64,000 nt of DNA from Anaeramoeba flamelloides (Eukaryota; Metamonada; Anaeramoebidae). The notes beneath the pieces are model-generated. The model was not told the DNA's origin, searched no databases, and worked only from the letters and a program-made list of their open reading frames with translations. Position numbers and translations under genes: made by a program. Every line of letters begins with the position of its first letter. The stretch's first letter is position 1. The DNA lies in NCBI GenBank assembly GCA_027625915.1, contig JANTQA010000032.1, positions 2,604,001-2,668,000 on the forward strand, in the 5' to 3' direction. Positions 11,935 to 23,328 of this stretch are shown in pieces.

Positions 11935-14585
11935 TCAATTTTTTTTTTTTTGGTTTTGCTCCCATTTTTGAAAAAAATATAAAAAACTTTTAATGATCAA
12001 TTTTCTATCAAGTTTACTTTGAGCAAAACAATCCATACCCTTAACATTTTTTTTTGAAATAATTTTAAATATTTGATTATTTGATTTGTGCATAAATAAT
12101 TCAGGTTCTTCTTGGTAGGAGAGAGTAAAAAAAGTTAAATTGCCAAGACCAATTTTCAATTTATTTGATCTGATTTTGATATAACCGGATTGGAGAGGCT
12201 TGTCTTTTTTCAATTGTATATAAATGATAAAATTGACACCATTTTTTTCATAATATCCCTGTAAGAGAGTTTTTAACGATTTTTGCCCCTTGACTAATAA
12301 CCAGCCAGATAATTTTTTATTAAATTTCTCGTTATAATAAATCGGCCGAGATATCCTCGTATAAAAGAAATCTTTGTTTTTGAAGTTATCGATTTCTGGG
12401 GTAAAGCCATACATTTTTGGCTTTTTGGAAAAATAATATTTCGAAAAGAGATACAAGGAAAACAAGAAAATCCGTTTATCATGGGAAGAATTTGTTTTGA
12501 TGATATACAAATTCTTTTGATTATTTAATTTTAATAATATTATTTGATTGATTGTTTTATGGACATAGCATCGGATAGCTTTATCCCATTTAATTCTTAA
12601 CAATTCGCCCTGTTGGTTTTTGAGAACAATTCTTAAAAAAAATTTTTCGATATGAATCTCGGCATCCTCATATTCTTTATTAAGATCAGTATTGATCTTG
12701 ACTTTAAACAATGATCTTCCCTTTTGTAAATTCTTTACAGATTCACGGTAAGATCTGGCAATTTGTTTTTTTAAAATTTTTATGAGTTTTTTCCCCTTTG
12801 GATTATTAATTTTATATTCACATTTTAAATTTTTATTTATTAAATTAAAAATAAAAAAACTTTCATAAGCATATCTACTTTTTTTATTTAATACCATTTC
12901 TTTACATAAATTTACCAATGTTAAATAATCAATGTCATGATCAGTATTTCTGAGTTGGTAATTATTTTCTTGAATTGGTTGATTTTCTTTAAACTTTTTC
13001 CTTTTTTTTTTATTTTCATTTTCTTTTTCTTTTTTCTTTTTTTCATTTTCTTGTCCTTTTTTCTTTTTTTTATTTTCTTTTTCTTTTTTCTTTTTTTTAT
13101 TTTCATTTTCGGTCCCAGTTTCATTTTCATTTTCATTTTCATTTTCATTTTCATTTGCATTTGCATTTTCCTTTTCCTTTTCTTTTTCTTTTTCATTATT
13201 TGATTTAGTATTGCGATTTTTCCCTTTCTTTTTATTTTTATAATAATTATAATTTAATTTTGGTAATAAATGAAAATCCAGTCCAATAATTAATTGCTTT
13301 TTTGGTTCATTAACATTTTCTCTTCTATTTGATCGCAATGGAGAAAAAAACATTGGCCGATGTTGAGTCCTATTACCATATCGAAAAACCGATCTATTAA
13401 AAATTGGAGCATTAAATTGATGCATGGGCTTTCTTTTTAATGGGTTTGTTAAAAAAAAAGTAAAGGATCTTGATTCTCTTTCAGCAGGTCTCATGAAATA
13501 GTGCTTTGGCTCATTTGTGCTTGGTGTAAGTCTCATTGCAGATCGGAATGGCATGTTATTTATCTTCACACTTTCCTTTTGATTTTGATTTTTGTTTTTG
13601 CTTTCAGTTTCGTAATAGTTTTGATCAATCAAAGATAAAGTATTTGATCTTGGTAACCTTTTATTCGCCACAATATCATTTTTCTTATCTCTGCCTTTAT
13701 TAATATTATCATTTTCTAAATTTTCTGGCATTAACAAAGATTCTAAATCATTATATCCCTCAAATTCCTTGTTAGTATAATGCAAATCAACACTGTGGAT
13801 TTTCATTCTATTGTCCAAATGGGTTTTTCTTCTTTCTATTTGGTCATTTTTTATTTTCTCTTTTTCTAACCTTTTCTTTTTCCTTTGTTTTTTCCTTTTC
13901 TCTGTCGCCCTCCCTTTCCCTTTAATTTCTTTTTTCTTTTCATGGATATCTTCATCGTCTATTTTAATTTCATTTCTCTTTTTCTTTTTCTTTTTCTTTT
14001 TTCTTTTTTCGTCTTCGTTTTCCTTTTTATTTAAATTCGATTTGGATTTTGTTTTGCCAGTATTAGGATGCTTTTTTTTTGCCTTTTCAATTTTATTATT
14101 TTGACCTTCTGATCTAGCTTTTATTGTTTTATTCCCAGTCCTATTTTGCTTTTTACGTTTTGTGGTATGAATAGTTTTTGCTAAAGCTTTCGGAGCCTTT
14201 GCTTTCAAATTATCTTCCGATTTATTAACATCAAGAGTTTTTGACATAATTTTATTTTTATGTGATTTTTTTTTATTTTCCTTCCCCTTGTTATTATTAT
14301 TATTATCAGCATCATCATCATTGGTTGCTTTATTAGATGGGATGATATTTTTCTCAACTAATGAAAGTTCTTTAATTGGCGAAAGATCCAAAAATGAAAG
14401 TAAATTGTTGTTATTATTTTTTATATAATATCTGTTTACAAGTAATATTTCAATTGTATTATGCCCATCATGTGAATTCCTTACACACCTCGAACACAAA
14501 TATTCTTGACAATCAAAACAGTAATATTTTAATGGCTTTTGTGAATGAACTGAACATAAAATTATTTTTTGGGATTTATAAAGAT
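11935..14585 (-). CDS. B-box zinc-finger protein with C-terminal PH-like repeats, 5' exon not located
   Basis: About 880 codons on the minus strand, ending TGA. The first exon shown starts after an acceptor (TTTAATAG). The frame is open further upstream but has no ATG before the zinc finger, so an upstream exon must supply the start. Near the N-terminus a complete B-box is visible: CSVH, CFDC, CSRC, then H..GH. Next comes about 500 residues of low complexity (KKKK, KEKEKE, NENENE), then a folded C-terminal third with two PH-like blocks: FFLRIVLKNQQGELLRIKW with YIIK and SLYLFS, then SGWLLVKGQKSLKTLLQGYY with SGYIKI. B-box proteins of TRIM type bind partners through the zinc finger. A role in ubiquitin or membrane signalling is only inference. 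The hydrophobic stretch upstream of 14585 is intron-like, not a signal peptide. Confidence 0.75.
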
Positions 14586-14814
14586 CTATTAAATAAAAAT
14601 ATAATTTAATTAAATCAAGAAGTAAAAACAAAAGAAAGATTGTTTTTTTAAATTTCGTTTTCAATAATTATGAAAGAATCAATTTATTCATTTCAAAACA
14701 TTTGTAATCAAATATAATCAAACGATTTAAATAATTCTATTTTAAAAAAGGAACTTTTTTTTTTTTTTTTTATTTTTTTTTTATTTTGAAGGGAGGAAAT
14801 TAATTTTCTCTTAC

Positions 14815-15255
14815 AGTCGTTAGATTTTTTTTTTTACTTTATGAAATAAACAGAAAATTTTAATAAATTTTCGGTTTATTTCTATAAAGTAAAAAAAAAA
14901 AAACGCCGTTAGCTTTTCCATAATTTAAAAGAATTGAGTAAAATCATTGATTGTACTCCATTCTTTTGAATTCTGGAAAAGCTAGGCACTCTACGGACAC
15001 TTTTTGTTAGGTTTTCTTGAGTTTTCTGTTTTATTCCGAAAATTTGAGAGATTTTCGTTGAGTTTTCTTGAGTTTTCTATTTATTTGGAAAATCAATAGA
15101 TTTTCGTTAGGTTTTTTTTACTTTAGAAATAAACCGAAAATTTTAATAAATTTTCTGTTTATTTCATAAAGTAAAAAAAACCCAGAACACTTCACAAATA
15201 AATAGAAAACTTCAAGAAAACCTAGGCACTTTACGGTACTTAACAGAACTTGACG
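14815..15255. repeat. mosaic hairpin-module array without arms
   Basis: Alpha module (GTTAGATTTTTTTTTTTACT..GAAATAAACAGAAAATTT and its inverse), beta module (GTTAGCTTTTCC..AAAAGAATTGAGTAAAATC and its inverse ending GGAAAAGCTAGGC), gamma module and inverse (GAACACTTCACAAATAAATAG), then the decamer run GGCACTTTACGGTACTTAAC. It lies just upstream of the B-box gene's first located exon and may sit in its 5' intron. Confidence 0.6.
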
Positions 15256-15495
15256 AGCTGTTTATTTATGTTCTGATTGTGTCTAATAATTTTTAAATAT
15301 TCTTGACCTTTCCATCCAGAACAATTTATTATCAAGATTTCCCTAAATTGGTTTAGATTTAATTCTAATATTTTTAAGTTGTCAATTTTTAAAGTTAATA
15401 TTTTCATTATCTAATTTTTGAAAACTTTAAAATTTTGGATATATGCACAAAACCCAGAATTTCTAATTTCTTTTTGAGTTTATATCTTCTTTTAT

Positions 15496-16032
15496 ATACT
15501 ATATTCCAAAAATTTGGACACAGTTTAAACAGTTAAAAGTTTAATAATACTGCATTTTAAATTCAATTTGGAAAGAATTTTGATTTTACAAACAAACTCA
15601 TTTTTTGTCTTTTTTGTTTTGTTTTTATTTCCTTTTTTGCAGTTACATAATCTGTTTCGTTAGATCTGGAATTTTTTTTCGAAGGTTGATAGAAGGTTAG
15701 TGTTGAGTTTGTTAAATTGGAAAATCACATAAAATTGGAAGATGGTATCTTAACATTTGATCGATCAACAATTGTTGGTGTTGAAATTTCAACAAATTAA
15801 CCAATAGATTTTTTGTTCTCGCTCGTTTCATTATTTTGGACACACCAATTTTAATTTTTGAGTTTTCTATTTTTTTCTTTTATTTGGAGTAAAATGATTA
15901 CTTATTAAAACATTAATACTGAGTAACTTAAATGTTGTTTTTTATATTAGGTTTGGAAAAATATAATATATTGGGTTTTTTTTTTGCCTATTTTTGATTT
16001 TGGGTGTGTCCAAATTTTTGGTATGGGGTTTA
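15496..16032 (+). mobile_element. family C element (about 535 bp), best-preserved copy
   Basis: Terminal inverted repeats CCAAAAATTTGGACACAG (from 15506) and GTGTGTCCAAATTTTTGG (to 16021). The inner core has TTTGATCGATCAACAATTG and a palindromic GAAATTTCAACAAATT. The end sequence resembles Tc1-type termini (AAAATTTGGACACA). No ORF, so non-autonomous. Confidence 0.7.
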
Positions 16033-16138
16033 TATCCTCCTTTATATTGAAATTCTGGCTAAGTCAATTTTTGCTTCAGTTTTTTAGATTATACTTGGGG
16101 AATGTGGGTTGATTAATAAAAATTTTGTTCCTTTTTTA

Positions 16139-16770
16139 TTAAAAAGGAACTTTGTTATAAACTGGTAAATTATCATTTTTATAATTTAATTTGTATAAAG
16201 ATCCATTCCCTTTTATTACTTTAAATTTAGACAATTTTATCATAGATTCGTATATAGTAACATCAATTCAAAGAATTGTTTTTTTTTTTTTTTATTTGAG
16301 AAATGAAAGTAATATTTTAATTTCTATTGTATTCATTTTAAACGTCTTTTTAACTTTTTATTGAGAATTTTTTAAAGAATTTGATAAAAACTAACCCCTT
16401 ACAATTAAAGTTTAAAATGAAATTTTTCGTTGAAGGATTATTTTATATTTTTTACCTTATATCATTCAGGACATTATTGACACCATTTTGGAAAAGATTA
16501 CTTTTGCGACAATTTAAAAAATCAAACCACTCATCAAATATATAACCTCTAAAAAACATGTTGATGAAACAGAACAATGATAAAAAGTTGAAATAAAAAA
16601 ATGATAATAAAATTTTTTTTATTCCAAGTTTCTTTTTGTTTTTTAATAAATTGGGATTTTTCGAAAGTGTACATTATTAAAATAGTTTTTGTGATAATGG
16701 GAATAATATTTATCGCATAATCAATGAAGAAGCAGTATTTCTTTTTCAATATTATAAACAATAATAACAA
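16139..16770 (-). CDS. candidate multi-exon gene or gene remnant, unidentified
   Basis: Three protein-like blocks on the minus strand. (1) 16770-16560: a hydrophobic frame with two predicted membrane segments, around KKKYCFFIDYAINIIPIITK and FIIIFLFQLFIIVLFHQH. (2) 16562-16463: MFFRGYIFDEWFDFLNCRKS, then NLFQNGVNNVLNDI, ending at a GTAAAA donor; it overlaps the end of block 1 in another frame. (3) About 16246-16139: MIKLSKFKVIKGNGSLYKLN, then LPVYNKVPF and TAA. Composition (D, W, G, P, V) is unlike the intergenic DNA. I cannot join the blocks with confidence or name a family. It could be a decayed gene. Confidence 0.35.
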
Positions 16771-17504
16771 GGTAATTTTGGATTATTGCGAGTTATGATC
16801 TGTTTACCATTAAACAATCATTTCCCTTCACAGAACTTTAATTGTTTTACTAATTCAAACAAAAAATCAACATTAACAATTGTTTTCTTGAACAACCGAT
16901 CCAAAGAATCATTTTGTGTTCGGAATTAACGTTTTATTAGAAATAAAAAAATCAAAACAAATCAATCTCAAGAAAAATGTTTATGTTTCAAAAGATAAGC
17001 ATTTAACCTTGATCGGTCATATCAACAAAGACCATTATTTGGGGTTGTACAATCAACAGTTTTAAATTCTTTAAATTTTGTTTTTTTAAGATTTTGAATG
17101 AATCTTTATCTTTTTTGGTTTGGTTTGTTTTGTTTCCCATTCATAATTTGTTTTTTTTTTTTGGTTGGCGTTTTAATTTTTGGATTTGAGAAAGGAAAAT
17201 GGTTTTATTGAAAAAAAATAATCTCATCAAAAATGTCGAATTGGTTACTTTTTTATTCAAATATTTTTTAACAATATCTCTTTAGCTTTGATTAAAATTT
17301 CAAACATTAAAAACATTAGACAATCTATTTTCCCCAGTTTCATGAAAACGTTAAATCGAAAAATGTTCCCAAAATACTTTTGTTAAAAACCTGTAAAATT
17401 AAACACAAAAGGTAAAGAAATACTTTTTAATTTGATTATTTCTAAATATATAAAAACCCTGATATTTTAAAAATTAAAAAAAATAAAACCAAAAACTAAA
17501 AAAA

Positions 17505-17926
17505 AGTTAGTCACAATTTTTGAAATGAACATTACTAAAAAAGAAAAGTAAAAGCAATAAAAAGAAGAAACCAATTAACTTCAAATAATAATCCATTATA
17601 TTATTTTCAATCAACCCAACAAATACAATTTAAATCTACTTATTTAACAAAATTGTTGGTGTGGTTTTGGAGATCCCAAAAATAGTCGAATTTTTGAACA
17701 AATTTTTAATAATTGATCAATCAAAGAAAAGCCGATATATCAAAAGATAGTATTAAAAAAAATTCTTATTGTGCAGAATACTTCATTTTGTCTTTATTTA
17801 TTTACTTATTCTTTTTTTAATTGATCTTAATTTGAATTTTCAGGTTCTATTAATGTTCCCAATGAAAAAACTTTGTTTCACTTTTTTTCCCTGTTTCACT
17901 TTTTTTCCACAATGGTAACTCATTTT
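17505..17926. mobile_element. family B MITE (about 420 bp)
   Basis: Ends in GTTTCACTTTTTTTCC repeated twice and then CACAATGGTAACT. The central block has TTTTTGAACAAATTTTTAAT and TGATCAATCAAAG. No ORF. Confidence 0.65.
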
Positions 17927-18523
17927 TTGAAAAATGTTTAATTTAAAGGATTGTGTTTATCAAATTTAATTATATTCTTGGAAAAATAAGTATTCTATTG
18001 ACTTTGAGTAAAAAAATAAATAAGGGTTGCTAACACTTAAAGTTGGTTATTGATGGAACTTGAATTGTAAATGGGAAACAACCTAACAAACCAAAAACCA
18101 ATTTTTTTCAATCAGCAAAAAGTTTTTAACTTGTAAATTAAAAAAACCCATTACCGTTAAAATTTATTTATACATTGCGAAATTAAGAACTCAGCATGGA
18201 TTAGTCTGTTCAAAACCGTTTGTTTAACTAAAAAAGAAGAAAGAAAAGAGAACTTAAAAAGATTATTGGTTGAGAGAAGAAGAATCATATTTTATTAAAA
18301 AACAAAACACAATTCCAACAAAAATTGATAATTACGAGACTAGATCGATATTAATATGTTTTTTTGTTGTAATTTCTGGGTTTAAAAATGAATTTCTGGG
18401 TTTTTTTGACTTTAGCACAAATCAAAAAGTGGACTCCGGTTAGTTGAGAAAGAAAAGAAAGAAAGAAAGGTTTAAATTTTAATTTTATTGTGAATTTTGG
18501 AAGAAAATCAAAAAAAGTTTTTT

Positions 18524-18841
18524 TTAAAGAAACAACTTTCCTGTAAAGAGACAAGAAAAGAAAAACAAAAAATGAGTGCATTGAAAAGTAAAAGATTTTA
18601 AGATCTTACCTGAAGGAGGTAAATTGATATGAAGGTGCCGGTTGGGTGATTTGTTTAAGTGTACTTTTTGAAAGCATTTCTTACAAAAAGCAGCAAGACA
18701 TCCACTACAACAAATGAGTGGGTTTTCATTATTTGCAATTTGTCTACAAAGCGCACACTTTAAGAATTTCATTGTTTTTACTGTGTTTTTGTTCTTACTT
18801 TTGTTAACTTTCTTTTTTCTTTTACGTTGGTTTGTACTCAT
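18524..18841 (-). CDS. small zinc-binding (B-box-like) protein, two exons
   Basis: Exon 1 is 18841-18610 and exon 2 is 18540-18524, joined across a 69-bp intron (GTAAGA..TTTACAG, phase 1), giving 82 residues. The N-terminus is lysine/arginine rich (RKRKKKVNKSKNKN). A zinc-ligand pattern follows: CALC, eleven residues, CSGC, four residues, CKKC, then H and a second H eight residues later. That spacing suits a B-box type 1 or a related treble-clef fold; a PHD-like finger is possible. The protein ends PPSGKLFL. The intron is a multiple of three with no in-frame stop, so retention would give a 105-residue form with a hydrophobic tail. Function unknown; the larger B-box gene lies 4 kb away. Confidence 0.6.
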   Translation of the reverse strand: MSTNQRKRKKKVNKSKNKNTVKTMKFLKCALCRQIANNENPLICCSGCLAAFCKKCFQKVHLNKSPNRHLHINLPPSGKILKSFTFQCTHFLFFFSCLFTGKLFL

Positions 18842-19094
18842 TTCTTGTTTTAAATTATTTGTAAAAAAGTAATTTAAAAATTAAAAAATGAGAATAGTTC
18901 ATTGTTGTTTAATCTAAAGTGTTACTTTGAATTTTGAAAAATATGACAAAAACTTCTAAAATAGAAGGAGTTGGGTAGTATGGAGTTACCCTTTAAAAAC
19001 TTTAATCATAAGATTTTTTCAAAACCTCCTTCCAAATTCAGAGAGATTTTTCGGATGCTATTGGTTGATATATTTTCTTAAAAGCAAATAAGAA

Positions 19095-19534
19095 ATGTGT
19101 TTTGTTCATATTCCAATGGAGTTCATATTGGCTATTTTTATTATTTGTGATTTAGGTTTTAAAGTAAGGGTATTCATAAGAAAAATTACTTTTCTGAAAA
19201 TAAAAATTTTTAAGGGTATTGATGGATCCAAACATGACAAAATAAGTTTAAAATCAGAGGAAACTTTCAATTTAGTAATAGACTCAAGTATAGTTTTGAT
19301 TTTAATAAGTCGAGAAAGAAAAGAATTGTTTTCGAAACTATGAAGGGTATTTGAAAAGTAAGTTGATAAAATCCAACTATTTTTATCATTTTCCTATTTT
19401 TCTTTCAAAAATATAGTTTTCAAAGACAATAGATCAATATTAAAACCTTTGGGATACTTGTTTGGAACCTTTTCAGATAATAAACTGACATCATAGGTGA
19501 AACATGAACCCTCATTGAATAGAATATTTCTAAA
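19095..19534. other. coding-like patch, strand unresolved
   Basis: The plus strand holds an 82-codon frame (19095-19343), whose protein-like part (GFKVRVFIRKITFLKIKIF, later SIVLILISRERKELFSKL) follows an acceptor-like GATTTAG. The minus strand is also open over much of this and then has an acceptor TTTCAG and 46 codons (19534-19394: RNILFNEGSCFTYDVSLLSE, then KVPNKYPKGFNIDLLSLK). Both readings look protein-like and no family is recognised. It may be a gene remnant or captured fragment. Confidence 0.25.
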
Positions 19535-20478
19535 CTGAAAAAAAAATAAATAATCAGATGAAATTTAATTCCCATTTGAATTGCAAAAAAATGTAATACC
19601 CCCCTCAGATTTTATTTATAGAAAATATTCTAAAAGTCATTTTCCTAGAAAATCATTTGACGTTCATTGGATTTTTTTTTTTTTTTGGGATGGGTTTGCT
19701 TTTTCGAATTTTAGGATCTTTTAAGATAATTTGTAGAATATTAAATTCTATTTTTGTATTTATACTAAATCAATATTTTACTACATTAAAAAATCTATTA
19801 TACAAATAAAAATATTTTTTATTTTTTTTTGAAAAATAGGAAATAATTCATAAAAAATATATCAATTGATGATTCAAAACCCCGAAAAACAATTAAGAAT
19901 TTTGGTGTTCCTAGTTTCTTTGAAGTCCAGTGATTGATTTTAATTCTTGTATTTTTCATATATTATAGTGACATTTTTTATTGATCTTGTAAAATGACAA
20001 CTTGTTTTTTTTTTTTTTTTATTTGACAATACCCTTTTTATTTGACCTTTAAGATGAGATTAAGATAATTAATTTCTTCTTCAATTCAATTTTTAGCAAT
20101 ATTTTTTTCTGCTTATTTTTTAAAAAAGGCAAAAAAAGACAACAATTAATATAAATGAAATTACAAAAAAAAAAAATTATAGGTATTATTGTTTTACTTT
20201 TCTACAAAAAAAAAAAAAAAAAAAAGAGGAAAAGGAATTGCCAACCAATAAATAGAATACCAACTTGTTTATATTTAAACACTTAAAAATATGCTATTAA
20301 AAACTTTTATGCAAATTTCAGAATCAAAAAAGGGATATTCACTAAAAATTGGTAATATACTATTAAATTACTATTTTAATTTTTTTTTTAAAATAGCATC
20401 TGAACATTCTAGAGCATTATTTTAAAAATAAGAGAATCTTGGGTAATTATTTATTTCATGTCTTTTGAACTACCCATA
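19535..20478. other. no gene seen
   Basis: AT-rich with several A and T runs of 12-20. Nothing recognised. Confidence 0.45.
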
Positions 20479-20672
20479 CAGCAAGTTTCACTTTTTAGAA
20501 ACAAACTATCAACCAAAATTAAAGTACAAAAAAATCTTAAATTAAAGAACATTTTTTCATCTTTTTTTAATAAATTATTTTAGTAGAATCTGAATTTACT
20601 GACTTAATAGAGATTTTTTATTGTTTTTTAATTACCATCCCAAGTTTTATCATGTAAAAACGGAACTGGCTG
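20479..20672. mobile_element. family A palindromic MITE, old copy (194 bp)
   Basis: CAGCAAGTTTCACTTTTTAG at the left and GGAACTGGCTG at the right, TA-flanked. Strongly diverged from the fresh copies but the length, ends and palindrome are kept. Confidence 0.6.
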
Positions 20673-20743
20673 TACAGAAAATACAAAAATAACTTTGGAA
20701 CATTTTATCCTTAATGAGAAAAAAATAATATTTTGGTTCTTCC

Positions 20744-20999
20744 CTAATAAAAAAAAATCTTTTTATAAAATCTCTATAAACTTTTTACAACTAAATTTCC
20801 TTTTAAATGATGATTTTTTCAATATTATTTTAAAAAATATTCTAATAACAAACTTATAACATGTTACAATTTTTATAACACATTTTATAACAAATATTTA
20901 TGTTATAAAAGTTTTTATGATAAAAATTTATAACATTCTAAACCTTTATAACACCATTACAACACGTTAATAACATGTTATAAAAATCTTTTTTATTAG
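20744..20999. mobile_element. 256-bp MULE-like MITE with perfect 9-bp target duplication
   Basis: The ends CTAATAAAAAA and TTTTTTATTAG are inverted repeats that extend inward through ATCTTTTTATAA-like sequence. The 9-bp sequence GGTTCTTCC occurs immediately left (20735-20743) and right (21000-21008). Nine-bp duplications are typical of Mutator-like elements. The interior is a chain of TTATAACA motifs and no ORF. Confidence 0.75.
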
Positions 21000-21187
21000 G
21001 GTTCTTCCTTAATTTTATTCTTTTCAGATTACTTTGATTTTACAATTTTACTTTTTATCTTATATATCTTCTTAAGATAAAAAGAAAAAACTTGAAATTA
21101 ATTTTATAAGAATATCTAATCTAATCAACTGAATCTTTTTAAATCGATTTTAAAGTTTGCTTTTTTTCGATTATATATCTTTATATT

Positions 21188-21705
21188 AACTAAATTCCAA
21201 AATTTTAGACACAATTTAAACATTTTGAAGAATTAAAATAGCACACTACCAATTCAATTAGGAAATAATTTTGATTTTACAAACTATTTCATTTTTTTGT
21301 CTTTTCTCTTCATTTCCTTTTTTACAGTTACATAATTTGTTTCAGAGATCTGAGATTTTTTTCAATGGTTGAAAGAAGGTTTGTGTTGAGTTTGTTAAAT
21401 CTAAAAAAAACAATGGGTCAATGGTATCTTATCATTTGATCGATCAATAATTTTTGGTGAAATTTCAACAAATTTATCAATACTTTTTTATTTCTACTCT
21501 CTTCCTTATTTTAGACAAACTGATTTTTTATTTTTTTTTTATATTTGGTTTCTTTTATTTGGATTAAAATGGATTACTTATTAAAACAATAGTTCGGTGT
21601 AACTTAAATGTGGTTTTATATTATATCAGGAAAAATAGAATAAATGAAGTTTTTTCTTACCTATTTTTGGTTTTGATAAATCCAAATTTTTGAATATAGG
21701 GTTAT
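21188..21705 (+). mobile_element. family C element, diverged copy
   Basis: Ends TTCCAAAATTTTAGACACA and AAATCCAAATTTTTGAATA. The core TTTGATCGATCAATAATT is preserved at about 21437. Confidence 0.65.
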
Positions 21706-21769
21706 ATTAATCTAATTAAACTGAAATCTAGAAAAAAAAATACTAATGAAAAAAATTCCGTTACTAAGC

Positions 21770-22875
21770 TTGTTCAGGAATTAAAAGAATGTACTAAAAA
21801 TCATAAATTTTACTCAATTCTTTTAAATTCTAGAAAATCTTTGACAATTTTTTTTTTAATTCTTGTTTTATTAGTTAAATAAATCGATTTTCGTTAGTTT
21901 TTTTTGAGTTTTTGAAATAAACCGAAAATTTTTTAAAATTTTATGTTTATTTCAAAAAGTAAAAAAAACCTAGAATACTTCACAAATAAATAGAAAACTC
22001 AAGAAAATTAAGTGACAGTTTTTTTTTAATTTCAGAAATTTAAAGAGAATTTCTTGATTATTTTTTTTATTTCTAGAATTAAAAAAACCCAATGGAGCTT
22101 TTTTCAGGGTTTTTCTGCTTTATCTGTAAAATATATTGATTTTCCAAATAAAACAGAAAACTTCAAGTAAAGCTAAATACATTTGATTAGAAAAAATGAA
22201 CAAAAAACCCAAGATAACCTAACGACGATTTTTTTTTAGTTTAGGAATTTGATCTAAAATTTCAGAAATTTTCTTTTTAATTCTCAAAATAAAATAAAAA
22301 CCACCGTTAGATTTTCTAGAATTAAAAAGAATAAATTAAAATCAAATAGAACTTACTTTATTCTTTTAAATTCTGGAAAACCTAACGGCGTTTTTTTTTT
22401 TTTACTTTTTGAAATAAACCGAAAATTTCAAAAATTTTCTGTTTATTTCAAAAAAATTTAAAAAAACCTAACGAAATTATCAAAAAAAATTTTTTTTTTT
22501 CAATTTAAATCCATAAATTATTATTTAATAGTCAAAATAATTGATTCTCCATTTGAAATATATTTATTAAATTTAAAATCCCTATAAAATTTAATAAAAT
22601 AAACTCTTAACGATGAATAGAAAAATTTTTAAAAACTTTTTTACTATTAAATTTAAAAAAAATATAAAGAGAGCCTGTAAAATAAGATTTTCAAATTTAA
22701 ATTGTTAAATATCTTGAAAAATAAAGATTGATCATAAGATCCTTTATTAACCAATAATTTTTATTATAATTAAAGTTATTAAAAAGTGAAAAATTAGCAA
22801 ATGTTTAATTTTTTTTTTTGAAAAAATTTTTTCATGATTGTGTTTTGTGAAAATTTCATCAATTTTCTACAATTT
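21770..22875 (-). repeat. mosaic hairpin-module element, copy C, reverse orientation, right arm missing
   Basis: The mosaic (21770-22485) has beta and alpha modules and one gamma inverse. It is followed by the reverse complement of the left arm (22500-22875; landmark TTTATTAACCAATAATTTTT). No right arm was recognised on the other side, where a family C element ends. Confidence 0.55.
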
Positions 22876-23169
22876 CAAAAAAAAAAAATAATAACATACA
22901 ATATTATTTTATTAGGTGAATTGTAACATTTGAATAAAAATGTAACTTTCACTCTTTACCTTTTTACATAGAATAAGAAAAAAGGTGTTTTGATTAAAAG
23001 GATTTTTTTTTTTATGAGAATTTTAATTAGAATTATCTCACGAAAATATACACACATGTATAAAACTGTTATTATCAAAATATATCTTTTTTTTTCTTTA
23101 TTCAAAAAAGATAAATTCAAAAAAATTTAGAGTTATAATTCTAATTGCCAAATTTATGTTTACATAAGA

Positions 23170-23241
23170 AATATATATATATATATATATATATCTGAAA
23201 TGGGGAAAGATAAGAATAAATATTCTATATATATATATAGA
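23170..23241. repeat. two short TA microsatellites
   Basis: (AT)n at 23170-23194 and (TA)n at 23226-23241, just downstream of the stop of the membrane-protein gene. Confidence 0.8.
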
Positions 23242-23328
23242 TAATTATTTCTAATAGTATGTTTGGGCTTGTAGAGTTGGTTTATTATGACAAGCAAGAA
23301 ATTCGTTGGTTCACAGAAATGATAAACA

